Below are positions 15,807-24,271 of a stretch of DNA of 41,033 nt, piece after piece. A program made the position numbers and the translations under genes. The DNA is from Aureimonas sp. Leaf427 (lineage in GTDB: Bacteria; Pseudomonadota; Alphaproteobacteria; Rhizobiales; Rhizobiaceae), in NCBI RefSeq assembly GCF_001425485.1, contig NZ_LMQW01000043.1, forward strand, positions 1 through 41,033, written 5' to 3'. Within the stretch, counting starts at the first letter, position 1; each line of letters opens with the position of its first letter. Below the pieces are notes generated by a model, which saw only the letters and a list, made by a program, of their open reading frames with translations, was not told the origin of the DNA and did not search any database.

Positions 15807-16883
15807 ATGAGCCCGAGATTCGGCCAGAACACCAGCGAGGAAATGCGGCGGCGGGCGGCCGAGCCGGGGCGCGGGCGCGATGCGACCGGACCCTTCTCCA
15901 TTCCCTTCAAGGGCTGGGGAGACATCGGGCGGCGGCTCTACTTCTCCTTCTTCGAGGACCGCGTCATGCTGATCGCGGCGGGGGCGACCTTCTATCTCCT
16001 GCTCGCGCTCTTCCCGGCCTTCGCCGTCTTCGTCTCGCTCTACGGGTTCGTCGCTGACCCCAATTCCATCGCCGGCCACATCGCCTTCATCGGGCAGTTC
16101 CTGCCGCAGGCCGGGATGGAGCTTCTGCAGGCGCAGCTCGAGCGCCTGGCCTCGCAGGATATCGCCATTCTCTCCCGAGGCTTCATCATCGGTCTCGCCT
16201 TCTCGCTCTGGAGCGCGAACAACGGCATCAAGACGCTCTTCGAGGCGATGAACGTCGCCTATGGCGAGCAGGAGAAGCGCTCCTTCCTGAAGCTCAATCT
16301 CATCGCCTTCTGCTTCACGCTCGGCGCCGTGTTCATCGGGATCATCCTGATCGTGTCGGTCGGCGTCGTGCCCGCCGTGATGGCGGTGTTCGGCCTGTCC
16401 AGCTTCACCGACACGCTGATCGCCTCGATGCGCTGGCCGGTCGTCTTCGCGATGATCGTCGGCTCGATCGCGCTGATCTACCGCTACGGACCCAGCCGAA
16501 ACCGGGCGCGCTGGGTCTGGGTGATCTTCGGCGCGCTTCTGACCTCGGTCGTCTGGCTGCTCGGCTCGATCGCCTTCTCCTGGTATCTCCAGAACTTCGC
16601 CAATTACGGCGCGACCTACGGCTCGCTCGGGGCCGTGATCGGCTTCATGATGTGGGTCTGGGTGTCGTCGCTGATCTTCATCATCGGCGCGGAGATCAAC
16701 GCGGAGATGGAGCACCAGACGGCGCTCGACACGACCGATCTGCCGGAAAAGCCGCTCGGCGAACGCGGCGCGCGCGTCGCCGATACGATCGGCAAGAGCT
16801 CCTCGCGGGGGCATGTGCCCGTGCCGGAGAAGAAGGGGCTGTTCGGAAAGTTCAGGAAGGATTCGGCTAAGGAAGCTGCGTAG
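15807..16883 (+). CDS. YihY/BrkB-family inner-membrane protein
   Basis: The frame is open from GTG 15777; ATG 15807 (MSPRFGQNT) is taken as the start, giving 358 residues, but the GTG cannot be excluded. About six membrane helices are visible (for example RVMLIAAGATFYLLLALFPA, LIAFCFTLGAVFIGIILIVS, VIFGALLTSVVWLLGSIAF, LGAVIGFMMWVWVSSLIFII). The family signatures are GATFYLLLALFPA near the start, then FxxYGATYGSLGAVI and GAEINAE near the end. These proteins were once misnamed ribonuclease BN; the transport or structural role is not settled. The charged C-terminal tail (PEKKGLFGKFRKD) is cytoplasmic. It is convergent with the fadJ-like gene, 74 bases apart. Confidence 0.9.
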   Translation: MSPRFGQNTSEEMRRRAAEPGRGRDATGPFSIPFKGWGDIGRRLYFSFFEDRVMLIAAGATFYLLLALFPAFAVFVSLYGFVADPNSIAGHIAFIGQFLPQAGMELLQAQLERLASQDIAILSRGFIIGLAFSLWSANNGIKTLFEAMNVAYGEQEKRSFLKLNLIAFCFTLGAVFIGIILIVSVGVVPAVMAVFGLSSFTDTLIASMRWPVVFAMIVGSIALIYRYGPSRNRARWVWVIFGALLTSVVWLLGSIAFSWYLQNFANYGATYGSLGAVIGFMMWVWVSSLIFIIGAEINAEMEHQTALDTTDLPEKPLGERGARVADTIGKSSSRGHVPVPEKKGLFGKFRKDSAKEAA

Positions 16884-16957
16884 CGGGGCCAAATTTCACG
16901 GTCACGGTCAAAGCCGGAGACGGGACGATGTGGCCCGCCTCCGCTGTCGTCGTGTGC

Positions 16958-19156
16958 TCAGGCGGCCTGCGCTTCGGCCGGCGCGAAGCGGGCGTAGAAG
17001 GTCTCGCCGGTCGCGGCGAGCTCGCGCAGGAGGAGCGTCGGCTGGAAGTGGTCGCCGTAGCTCGCCGCCAGCTTCTCGCAGAGGGCGACGAAGGCCTTCG
17101 TGCCCATGCCGTCGATGTAGGAGATCGTGCCGCCGGTATAGGGCGCGAAGCCGAAGCCGAGGATCGAGCCGACATCGGCCTCGCGCGGATCGGTGACGAC
17201 GCCCTCTTCCATCGTGCGCGCGGCTTCCAGCGCCATGGTCACGAGGAAGCGCTGCTTCAGCTCGCCGTAGTTCACCTCTTCGGCGCGCTTCTGCGGGTAG
17301 AGATCCTTCAGGCCCGGCCAGAGGTGCTTCTTGGCGGGCTTGGCGGGGTAGTCGTAGAAGCCCTTGCCGGCCTTGCGGCCGAGACGCCCTTCCTGGTCCA
17401 CCATCCGGTTCACCAGCGCGAAATGCTCGGAGTCGACCGCGTTCGCGCCGAGGTCGCGGATCGTCGCCTTCAGGATCTTCTGGCTGAGATCGACCGCCAC
17501 TTCGTCGTTCAGCGCGAGCGGGCCGACGGGCATGCCGGCGGCCTTCGCCGCGTTCTCGATCATCGCGGCCGGAACGCCCTCGATCAGCATGTCGTAGGCT
17601 TCGTGAAGGTAGCGGAAGACGCAGCGATTGGCGAAGAAGCCGCGCGTGTCGTTGACGACGATCGGGGTCTTCTTGATCGCGCGCACGAAGTCGAGCGCCA
17701 CGGCCAGAGCGTCCTCGCCGGTCTCCTTGCCCATGATGACCTCGGTCAGCATCATCTTGTCGACGGGCGAGAAGAAGTGGATGCCGATGAAGCGCGTGCG
17801 CTCCGGGAAGGCCTCGGCCAGCATGGAGATCGGGATCGTGGACGTGTTCGAGGCGTAGATCGCGCCGGGCTTCATGACGGCGGCGACCTTCTTCGTCACG
17901 TCGGCCTTCACGTCCTTGTCCTCGAAGACGGCCTCGACGACGAGGTCGACATCGGCGAGCGCGGCATAGTCGGGCGTGGCGGTGATGCGGGCGAGGAGCG
18001 CGTCGGCTTCCTCCTTGGCGAGGCGGCCCTGGCCGACCAGCTTCTCGACGATGCCCTGGCTATGCGCCTTGCCCTTGTCGGCGGCGGCCTGGTCGCGGTC
18101 GAGGAGCACGACCTCGAGGCCGGACTTGGCCGAGACATAGGCGATGCCCGCGCCCATGAAGCCGGCGCCCACGATGCCGACCTTGGCGAGCGTCTTCGGA
18201 CCGACCGACTTCGGCCGGCGCGCGCCCTTGCCCAGATCCTGCATGGAGACGAAGAGCGAGCGGATCATCATGGCCGCTTCGGTCGTCTGAAGGACGCTGG
18301 CGAAGTAGCGCTGCTCGACCTTCAACGCGAGGTCCATCGGCAGGAGAAGGCCCTCGTAGACGCATTTCACGATGGCGCGGGCGCCGGGATAGTTGTCCTG
18401 CGTCTCCTTGCGGTAGAGCGAGGAGACCGCCGGCCAGAGCTGCGCGCCGGCCGGGGAATAGACGAGGCCGCTCGGCAGCTTGAAACCCTTCTGGTCCCAG
18501 GCCTTCACGGCGGGGACGCCCGCCTTCAGAAGAGCCTTGGCCTTGTCCACGAGCTCGGCCAGCGGCACGGCCTCGTCGATCAGCTTCATCGCCTTGGCCT
18601 TGGAGGCCGAGAGCGTCTCGCCCTTCAGAAGCATCTGGAGCGCGGACTGCGTGTCGGTGAGACGGGGCACGCGCTGCGTGCCGCCGGCGCCGGGGAAGAT
18701 GCCGACCTTGACCTCGGGCAGGGCCATCTTCGCCTCGGTGGCGGCGACGCGGGCGTGGCAGGCGAGCGCCAGCTCGAAGGCGCCGCCCATGCAGACGCCG
18801 TTGATCGCGGCGACGAAGGGCTTGCCGCAGGTCTCCAGCTTGCGGAAGATCCAGGTCATGGCGCCCGCGCGCTCGAAGAGTTCGGCGACGGCCGCCGTCT
18901 TGTCGTTCGCGAGCTTGGCCTCGTAGGCGTCGAACATGCCGCGCAGCATCTTCAGATCGGCGCCGCCGGAGAAGCTGCCCTTCTTGCCGGAGGTGATGAC
19001 GGCGCCCTTGATCGCGGCATCGCCCACGACCTGATCGATCAGGGCGTCGAGCTCGTGCATGACCTCTTCGGTGAAGACGTTCATCGACCGGTCCGGCATG
19101 TCCCAGGTGATGAGGGCGATGCCGTCTGCGTCGGTCTCGATCGTGAAGTTCTTCAT
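16958..19156 (-). CDS. fadJ: FadJ/FadB-like bifunctional enoyl-CoA hydratase / 3-hydroxyacyl-CoA dehydrogenase
   Basis: The 732-residue product starts at ATG 19156 with GGGAGA upstream. Residues about 1-190 form a crotonase domain with both catalytic Glu positions (GGAFELALAC and LPEVKVGIFPGAGGTQ). From about 325 comes a Rossmann NAD-binding domain (GIVGAGFMGAGIA) and the dehydrogenase catalytic His in GIHFFSP, then two C-terminal dehydrogenase domains (NDTRGFFANRC, GRKAGKGFYDY). It hydrates trans-2-enoyl-CoA and oxidises the 3-hydroxyacyl-CoA to 3-ketoacyl-CoA, supplying the thiolase encoded at 20164-21372. It is on the same strand as the thiolase and dehydrogenase genes but separated from them by a divergent EAL gene, so it probably needs its own promoter. 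Confidence 0.93.
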   Translation of the reverse strand: MKNFTIETDADGIALITWDMPDRSMNVFTEEVMHELDALIDQVVGDAAIKGAVITSGKKGSFSGGADLKMLRGMFDAYEAKLANDKTAAVAELFERAGAMTWIFRKLETCGKPFVAAINGVCMGGAFELALACHARVAATEAKMALPEVKVGIFPGAGGTQRVPRLTDTQSALQMLLKGETLSASKAKAMKLIDEAVPLAELVDKAKALLKAGVPAVKAWDQKGFKLPSGLVYSPAGAQLWPAVSSLYRKETQDNYPGARAIVKCVYEGLLLPMDLALKVEQRYFASVLQTTEAAMMIRSLFVSMQDLGKGARRPKSVGPKTLAKVGIVGAGFMGAGIAYVSAKSGLEVVLLDRDQAAADKGKAHSQGIVEKLVGQGRLAKEEADALLARITATPDYAALADVDLVVEAVFEDKDVKADVTKKVAAVMKPGAIYASNTSTIPISMLAEAFPERTRFIGIHFFSPVDKMMLTEVIMGKETGEDALAVALDFVRAIKKTPIVVNDTRGFFANRCVFRYLHEAYDMLIEGVPAAMIENAAKAAGMPVGPLALNDEVAVDLSQKILKATIRDLGANAVDSEHFALVNRMVDQEGRLGRKAGKGFYDYPAKPAKKHLWPGLKDLYPQKRAEEVNYGELKQRFLVTMALEAARTMEEGVVTDPREADVGSILGFGFAPYTGGTISYIDGMGTKAFVALCEKLAASYGDHFQPTLLLRELAATGETFYARFAPAEAQAA

Positions 19157-19337
19157 CGTCGTTGTCTCCCGGTTGTCTCGACGTCGTTGGATTTGGAATG
19201 CCGCCATCAAGTCGACGGCAAATGGTTTCGTCTTCGGCGGCGGGCGCCGTTTGGCGGCCCGACCAACTATTGTTCACCCGTAATCAATGCCTTGGTGCGA
19301 TGCTTGCGTATCGATTGTTCCTGACGGGTTCCACACG

Positions 19338-20123
19338 ATGGCAACAGGTTGCGAGGGTTGCCGATCCGGCGCCGAACTCGGTTTCACATTCTCCATGGCG
19401 TTCCAGCCGATCTACGATGTCGGCGCGGAGCGCGTCTGGGGTTACGAGGCCCTGATCCGAGGCACGGCAGGCGAGGGCGCCTACCAGATCCTCTCGCAGG
19501 TCCAGGACGATCAGCGATACCGCTTCGACCAGGCCTGCCGCGTGAAGGCGATCGAACTCGCCTCCAAGCTGTTTCCCGCCGAATCCGCCGTCCAGCTTTC
19601 GATCAACTTCATGCCGGGCGCGGTCTACGAGCCCGCCGCCTGCCTGCGCGCCACGCTCGCCGCCGCCAGGACCCACCGCTTCCCCCAGGCCTCGATCATG
19701 TTCGAGTTCACCGAGGCCGAGGAGATCGCCGACACCGACCACCTGACGAAGATCATCACCGAATATCGCCGCCAGGGCTTCATCACGGCGCTGGACGATT
19801 TCGGCGCGGGCTATGCGGGGCTCGGCCTTCTCGCCGATTTCCAGCCCGACCTCATCAAGATCGACATGAAGCTGATCCGCGGCATCGACACGAGCCGCGC
19901 GCGGCAGACGATCATCGCGGCGATCGTCCACATCGCCCGCGAACTCGACATCACGCTTCTGGCCGAGGGCATCGAGACGCAAGCCGAGTTCGACGCGCTG
20001 CGCGCCGCCGGCATCCGCCTCTTCCAGGGCTACTACTTCGCAAGACCGGCCTTCGAGGCCCTCCCGCCGATCGCGGCGGGAAGCCTCGATGCCATCCGGC
20101 CGGGGCGCTTCGCCACGGCCTGA
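19338..20123 (+). CDS. EAL-domain c-di-GMP phosphodiesterase with N-terminal CxxC
   Basis: The likely start is ATG 19338 ([11 protein letters not shown]), as in related rhizobial EAL proteins; a frame opening at ATG 19287 would add CDAC-containing residues. The 261-residue product is essentially a lone EAL domain with all catalytic features: EAL-type YEALIRG, Asn in LSINFMP, Glu in [16 protein letters not shown], Lys in [14 protein letters not shown] and FQGYYFARP. It should hydrolyse c-di-GMP. The short CEGC motif before the domain could bind a metal or respond to redox; that is inference. It lies between the fadJ-like gene and the thiolase gene, on the opposite strand to both, with 40 bases to the thiolase stop. 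Confidence 0.92.
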   Translation: MATGCEGCRSGAELGFTFSMAFQPIYDVGAERVWGYEALIRGTAGEGAYQILSQVQDDQRYRFDQACRVKAIELASKLFPAESAVQLSINFMPGAVYEPAACLRATLAAARTHRFPQASIMFEFTEAEEIADTDHLTKIITEYRRQGFITALDDFGAGYAGLGLLADFQPDLIKIDMKLIRGIDTSRARQTIIAAIVHIARELDITLLAEGIETQAEFDALRAAGIRLFQGYYFARPAFEALPPIAAGSLDAIRPGRFATA

Positions 20124-20163
20124 CGTCGTTCGATCCTGCGGAGCCGAGCCCATGGCGCCCGGC

Positions 20164-21372
20164 TCAGACGCGCTCGATGATCGTCGCCGAGCCCATGCCG
20201 GCGCCGATGCAGAGCGTGACGAGCGCGGTCGTCTTGTTCTGGCGCTCCAGCTCGTCCAGCACCGTTCCCAAGATCATCGCGCCGGTCGCGCCGAGCGGAT
20301 GGCCCATGGCGATGGCACCGCCCGCGACGTTGATCTGGTCGTGCGGGATTTCGAAGGCCTGCATGTAGCGAAGCACGACGGCGGCGAAGGCCTCGTTCAG
20401 CTCGAAGAGGTCGATGTCGGAAATCTGCATACCGGCGCGGGCGAGCAGCTTCTCCGTCACGTCGACGGGACCGGTCAGCATGAGCGCGGGGTCCGAGCCG
20501 ATATTGGCGAAGGCGCGGATGCGGGCGCGCGGCGCCTTGCCGATGATCGAGCCGCCCTCCTTGGAGCCGAGCAGAACGGCGCCGGCGCCGTCCACGATGC
20601 CGGAGGAGTTGCCGGCGTGGTGGACGTGGTTGACGGCCTCGATCTCGGGATGGGCCTGGATGCCGACGGCGTCGAAGCCGCCCATCTCGCCGGGCATGGC
20701 GAAGGAGGCGTTCAGGCTGCCGAGCGACTGCATGTCGGTGGAAGGCCGCATGTGCTCGTCATGGTCGAGGATGACGATGCCGTTCTGGTCGAGGACCGGG
20801 ATCACCGATCGGGCGAAGCGCCCCTCCTCCCAGGAGCGCGCGGCGCGCTTCTGGCTCTCGACGGCATAGGCGTCGACGTCGTCGCGCGAGAAGCCGTACT
20901 TCGTCGCGATGAGATCGGCGGAGACGCCCTGCGGCATGAAATAGGCGGGAATGCCGACGGAGGGGTCCATGTACCAGGAGCCGCCGGAGGCACCCATGCC
21001 GACGCGCGACATGGATTCCACGCCGCCCGCCACGACGAGGTCGTCGGCACCGAAGGCGATCTTGGCCGCGCCGAGATTGACCGCGTCGAGACCGGAAGCG
21101 CAGAAGCGCGAGATCTGGATGCCCGGCGCCTTGAAGTCGTAGCCGGCTTCGAAGGCGGCGGCCTTCGGGATCACCGCGCCGGCCTCGCCGACCGGATCGA
21201 CGCAGCCGAAGATGATGTCGTCGACCTTGGACGTGTCGATGCCGTTGCGGTCGCGCAGCGACTCCAGCACCTTGGCGCCGAGGCGGGCGGACGACACCTC
21301 GTGGAGGGAGCCGTCCTTCTTGCCGCGGCCACGGGGGGTGCGGACGTGATCGTAGATGTAAGCTTCGGTCAT
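20164..21372 (-). CDS. Acetyl-CoA C-acyltransferase (3-ketoacyl-CoA thiolase)
   Basis: The 402-residue product starts at ATG 21372 with GGGAGA upstream; a frame to 21426 is not used. Thiolase hallmarks are all present: the acyl-accepting Cys in [36 protein letters not shown], the catalytic His in [15 protein letters not shown] and the catalytic Cys in [11 protein letters not shown]. It cleaves 3-ketoacyl-CoA to acetyl-CoA and a shortened acyl-CoA, the last step of beta-oxidation. The gene follows the acyl-CoA dehydrogenase by 124 bases on the same strand, probably in one operon under the MerR regulator. FadA-like rather than PhaA-like by context. Confidence 0.95.
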   Translation of the reverse strand: MTEAYIYDHVRTPRGRGKKDGSLHEVSSARLGAKVLESLRDRNGIDTSKVDDIIFGCVDPVGEAGAVIPKAAAFEAGYDFKAPGIQISRFCASGLDAVNLGAAKIAFGADDLVVAGGVESMSRVGMGASGGSWYMDPSVGIPAYFMPQGVSADLIATKYGFSRDDVDAYAVESQKRAARSWEEGRFARSVIPVLDQNGIVILDHDEHMRPSTDMQSLGSLNASFAMPGEMGGFDAVGIQAHPEIEAVNHVHHAGNSSGIVDGAGAVLLGSKEGGSIIGKAPRARIRAFANIGSDPALMLTGPVDVTEKLLARAGMQISDIDLFELNEAFAAVVLRYMQAFEIPHDQINVAGGAIAMGHPLGATGAMILGTVLDELERQNKTTALVTLCIGAGMGSATIIERV

Positions 21373-21496
21373 GAGAGGTCTCCCGGAATGGTGGGGCCGC
21401 GCCATCCTCGCAACGGCCTGTCGCATCCTCGTGACGGAGCGACGACGAATCGGATCATCGGAACTTGAGGCGCGCCGCGTGCCGCCTCACCTTACG

Positions 21497-23293
21497 TCAG
21501 AAGGCCTCGGCGTCGAGGGCCATCATGGAGTCCGCGCCGGCGGAGATGCGGGCGAGATGGGCTGATGTTTCCGGCATCAGGCGTTCCATGTAGAAGCGCG
21601 CGGTGACGAGCTTCTTCTCCAGGAAGGCCGCGTCGCCGTTCGCGCCGGCCTTCAGCTTGTCCTGCGCGACCTTGGCCATGCGGCCCCACATGTAGCCCAG
21701 CGCCACGAGGCCGAAGAGGTGCATGTAGTCGGTGGAGCCGGCGCCGGCATTGTCGGGCTTGGCCATCGCGTTCTGCATCAGCCACATCGTCGCCGCGCCG
21801 AGATCCTTGGAGCCCTTGTGCAGGCCCTTGGTGAAGGGCGCCATGGCCTCGTCCGCCCTGTGCTCCTCGCAGAAGGCGTTGACCTCGGCGAAGAAGGCCT
21901 GGATCGCGCGACCGCCGTTCAATGCGAGCTTGCGACCGACGAGATCGAGCGCCTGGATGCCGTTCGCGCCTTCGTAGATCTGGGCGATGCGGGCGTCGCG
22001 CACGAACTGCTCCATGCCCCATTCCTGGATGTAGCCGTGGCCGCCGTAGATCTGCTGCGCCTGGACGGCGTTGTCGAAGCCCTTGTCGGTGAGGACGCCC
22101 TTGATGACGGGGGTCATCAGGCCCATCCAGTCGTCGGCGGCCTGACGCTCCTTCTCGTCCTCGGCCAGATGCGAGAGGTCGCCCTTCAGTGCCGTCCAGA
22201 GCACGAGCGCGCGGCCCGCCTCGTTGATCGAACGGATGGTCATCAGGATACGGCGGACGTCCGGGTGGACGATGATCGGATCGGCCGCCCGGTCGGTCGC
22301 CTTGGCGCCGGAGAGCGAACGACCCTGGATACGCTCGCGGGCGTAGATGACGGCGTTCTGGTAGGCCGCTTCCGAGATGGCGAGGCCCTGGATGCCGACG
22401 CCCAGCCGCGCTTCGTTCATCATCGTGAACATGGCGCGCAGGCCCTTGTCCTTCTCGCCGATGAGATAGCCCGTCGCCCCGTCATAGTTCATGACGCAGG
22501 TCGCGTTGCCGTGGATGCCCATCTTCTCCTCGATGGAGCCGCAGGACACCGCGTTCCGCTCGCCGGGCTCGCCCGCTTCGGTCAGCACGAATTTCGGCAC
22601 GATGAAGAGCGAGATGCCCTTCACGCCCTCCGGCGAGCCTTCGATCCGGGCGAGGACGAGGTGGATGATGTTCTCGGAAAGGTCGTGCTCGCCGGCGGAA
22701 ATGAAGATCTTCTGGCCCGAGATGCGGAAGCTGCCGTCCGCGGCGGGGACCGCCTTCGTGCGAAGAAGCCCGAGATCCGTGCCGCAATGGGGCTCGGTCA
22801 GGTTCATCGTGCCGGTCCAGGCGCCGTCCACCATCTTCGGCAGATAGGTCGACTTCTGCTCGTCGGTGCCGTGCTGCACGATCGCGGCCATCGCGCCGGC
22901 GGTCAGGCCCGGATACATGGCGAAGGCCATGTTGGCGGCGGACATGTATTCGTTGACGGCGGCCGACAGCGTGTGCGGCAGGCCCTGGCCGCCGAAGTCG
23001 GGCGAGATGGACAACCCGCCCCAGCCGCCCTCGCGGAAGACGCGATAGGCCTCGCCGAAGCCCTTGGGCGTCGTCACGCTGCCGTCGGCATGGCGCGTGC
23101 AACCTTCGTGGTCGCCCACCTGGTTCAGCGGCTGAAGGACCTCCGATGCAACGCGCCCGGCTTCGCCGAGAATGGCTTCGACGACATCGGCCGAAGCGTC
23201 CGAGAATCCTGGCAGATTGTCGTAGCGTTGCAGTCCCAGAAGATCGTTCAGCACGAAGAGCGTGTCGGCGATGGGGGCCTGGTAGACCGGCAT
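21497..23293 (-). CDS. Acyl-CoA dehydrogenase with long C-terminal domain
   Basis: The 598-residue product starts at ATG 23293 with GGGAGA upstream. It is the long (about 600 residue) acyl-CoA dehydrogenase type with an extra C-terminal domain. Visible features are the FAD/substrate segment [30 protein letters not shown], the [15 protein letters not shown] motif, and the catalytic base Glu in [17 protein letters not shown]. It oxidises acyl-CoA to trans-2-enoyl-CoA, passing electrons to electron-transfer flavoprotein. It is the first structural gene after the MerR regulator and the palindrome at 23332-23347, and is followed by thiolase, so it begins the beta-oxidation operon. Chain-length preference cannot be read from the sequence. 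Confidence 0.95.
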   Translation of the reverse strand: MPVYQAPIADTLFVLNDLLGLQRYDNLPGFSDASADVVEAILGEAGRVASEVLQPLNQVGDHEGCTRHADGSVTTPKGFGEAYRVFREGGWGGLSISPDFGGQGLPHTLSAAVNEYMSAANMAFAMYPGLTAGAMAAIVQHGTDEQKSTYLPKMVDGAWTGTMNLTEPHCGTDLGLLRTKAVPAADGSFRISGQKIFISAGEHDLSENIIHLVLARIEGSPEGVKGISLFIVPKFVLTEAGEPGERNAVSCGSIEEKMGIHGNATCVMNYDGATGYLIGEKDKGLRAMFTMMNEARLGVGIQGLAISEAAYQNAVIYARERIQGRSLSGAKATDRAADPIIVHPDVRRILMTIRSINEAGRALVLWTALKGDLSHLAEDEKERQAADDWMGLMTPVIKGVLTDKGFDNAVQAQQIYGGHGYIQEWGMEQFVRDARIAQIYEGANGIQALDLVGRKLALNGGRAIQAFFAEVNAFCEEHRADEAMAPFTKGLHKGSKDLGAATMWLMQNAMAKPDNAGAGSTDYMHLFGLVALGYMWGRMAKVAQDKLKAGANGDAAFLEKKLVTARFYMERLMPETSAHLARISAGADSMMALDAEAF

Positions 23294-23331
23294 GATCGTC
23301 TCTCCCGTCTTGCGTCGTAGCGCATCGAACT

Positions 23332-23347
23332 TTGACGTTTACGTCAA
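23332..23347. promoter_or_regulatory. Perfect 16-bp palindrome, probable MerR operator
   Basis: TTGACGTTTACGTCAA is two perfect 7-base half-sites (TTGACGT/ACGTCAA) around TT, 38 bases before the acyl-CoA dehydrogenase ATG. MerR-family regulators of fatty-acid and branched-chain amino-acid catabolism (LiuR type) bind palindromes of this kind, and the next gene upstream encodes a MerR protein. The role is inferred from symmetry and position. Confidence 0.7.
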
Positions 23348-23471
23348 TGCACGACGCATATACGCCGATGCCGGGAGAGGCACAAGAGTTCGCCGCGAAG
23401 AGGGTTGATAAAGCTTCGCGGGCCGATTGTGTCGAGCACGATTTTTCGCATTTGGCCTGGAAAGGCTCGAG

Positions 23472-23500
23472 GATCGGCACACCGCCCGGGCATGCCGATC
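23472..23500 (-). terminator. Hairpin downstream of merR gene
   Basis: GATCGGCA and TGCCGATC form an 8-bp stem with a 13-base loop just after the MerR stop on the minus strand. There is no T run. It could partly separate the regulator transcript from the dehydrogenase operon. Confidence 0.3.
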
Positions 23501-23509
23501 TCCGTCACA

Positions 23510-23983
23510 TCAGGCGGCGTCCATGCCGAGCTTGCTGCGAACGAGCGCGATCGAGGCTTCCATCGCGCGGATCGAGCCGTCGATCTCGCGGCGCTGCTCC
23601 AGAAGAACCTCGTGCTGCTCCTGAAACCGCTCCAGCGCCACTTCCATCTGACGGCGCGGACCGTTCGGCTGGTCGTAGATCTCGATGATCTGCTTGGCTT
23701 CGGTCAGGGAGAAACCGAGCGTCTTGGCGAGAAGCACCAGCCGCAGGCGTGCCCTGTCCCTGCGAGAATAAAGCCGCGTCGTTCCCCGTCGCTCCGGGTT
23801 CAGAAGTCCACGATCCTCGTAGAAACGGAGCGTTCGCAGTGTAACGCCGAACTCGCGCGATAGATCTCCGATTCGAAAGGACTCGCGACTTGGCTCGGGG
23901 TCGCCGCTGGTCCCGAGCAGGAAGTCGATGTCGAACGAAACCTCGGATTCCAGGGCTTCGTCAGGTGCGATCTGCTGGTTCAT
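23510..23983 (-). CDS. MerR-family regulator of the beta-oxidation operon
   Basis: The 157-residue protein has an unusual 35-residue acidic N-terminal extension, then the MerR winged-helix HTH (FRIGDLSREFGVTLRTLRFYEDRGLL, RRGTTRLYSRRDRARLRLVL, KTLGFSLTEAKQIIEIYD), and a dimerising coiled coil (LERFQEQHEVLLEQRREIDGSI). No Cys cluster for metal binding is seen. It lies directly upstream of the acyl-CoA dehydrogenase on the same strand, with a 16-bp palindrome between. The same arrangement occurs widely in alphaproteobacteria, where these regulators control fatty-acid degradation, probably sensing an acyl-CoA. The ligand is inference. Confidence 0.9.
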   Translation of the reverse strand: MNQQIAPDEALESEVSFDIDFLLGTSGDPEPSRESFRIGDLSREFGVTLRTLRFYEDRGLLNPERRGTTRLYSRRDRARLRLVLLAKTLGFSLTEAKQIIEIYDQPNGPRRQMEVALERFQEQHEVLLEQRREIDGSIRAMEASIALVRSKLGMDAA

Positions 23984-24271
23984 GAATTGCTCGATTTATC
24001 CATTACAAACGAGCTGACCAAGCGACAAGTGCATGATGTATCAGCTGTTTCACATTCGGCACATATCGTGCGGAGTGACCGGCTTGCAAGCCTTCCCCAT
24101 GGTTGTGCAATCCAGCTACGCTCCATCCATCATTCCTATACCCAACGCAGACGCGTCGCCTTTAACCCGCTCGCCGACGAGCCGTTCCGACAATCCGAAA
24201 ATGTCGGTCGGCCCGGATGCAGGAGGGGTCGTGCTGTGGAAGACGCACCATTCGGTCCGAGAGGTTAGACG
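23984..24271. other. Divergent intergenic region merR / podJ-like gene
   Basis: About 290 bases between the divergent MerR and PodJ-like starts. The half next to merR is AT-richer than average and should hold both promoters. I found no second copy of the TTGACGT palindrome here and no convincing hairpin. Confidence 0.4.

Noticed and set aside
15471-16892. 473-codon open frame on the minus strand
   Set aside because: Antisense to the YihY gene; very Glu/Asp/Arg-rich without structure, while the plus strand encodes regular membrane helices.
16928-19324. 798-codon open frame on the plus strand
   Set aside because: Antisense shadow of the fadJ-like gene, which carries full catalytic motifs.
21719-23320. 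533-codon open frame on the plus strand
   Set aside because: Antisense shadow of the acyl-CoA dehydrogenase gene.
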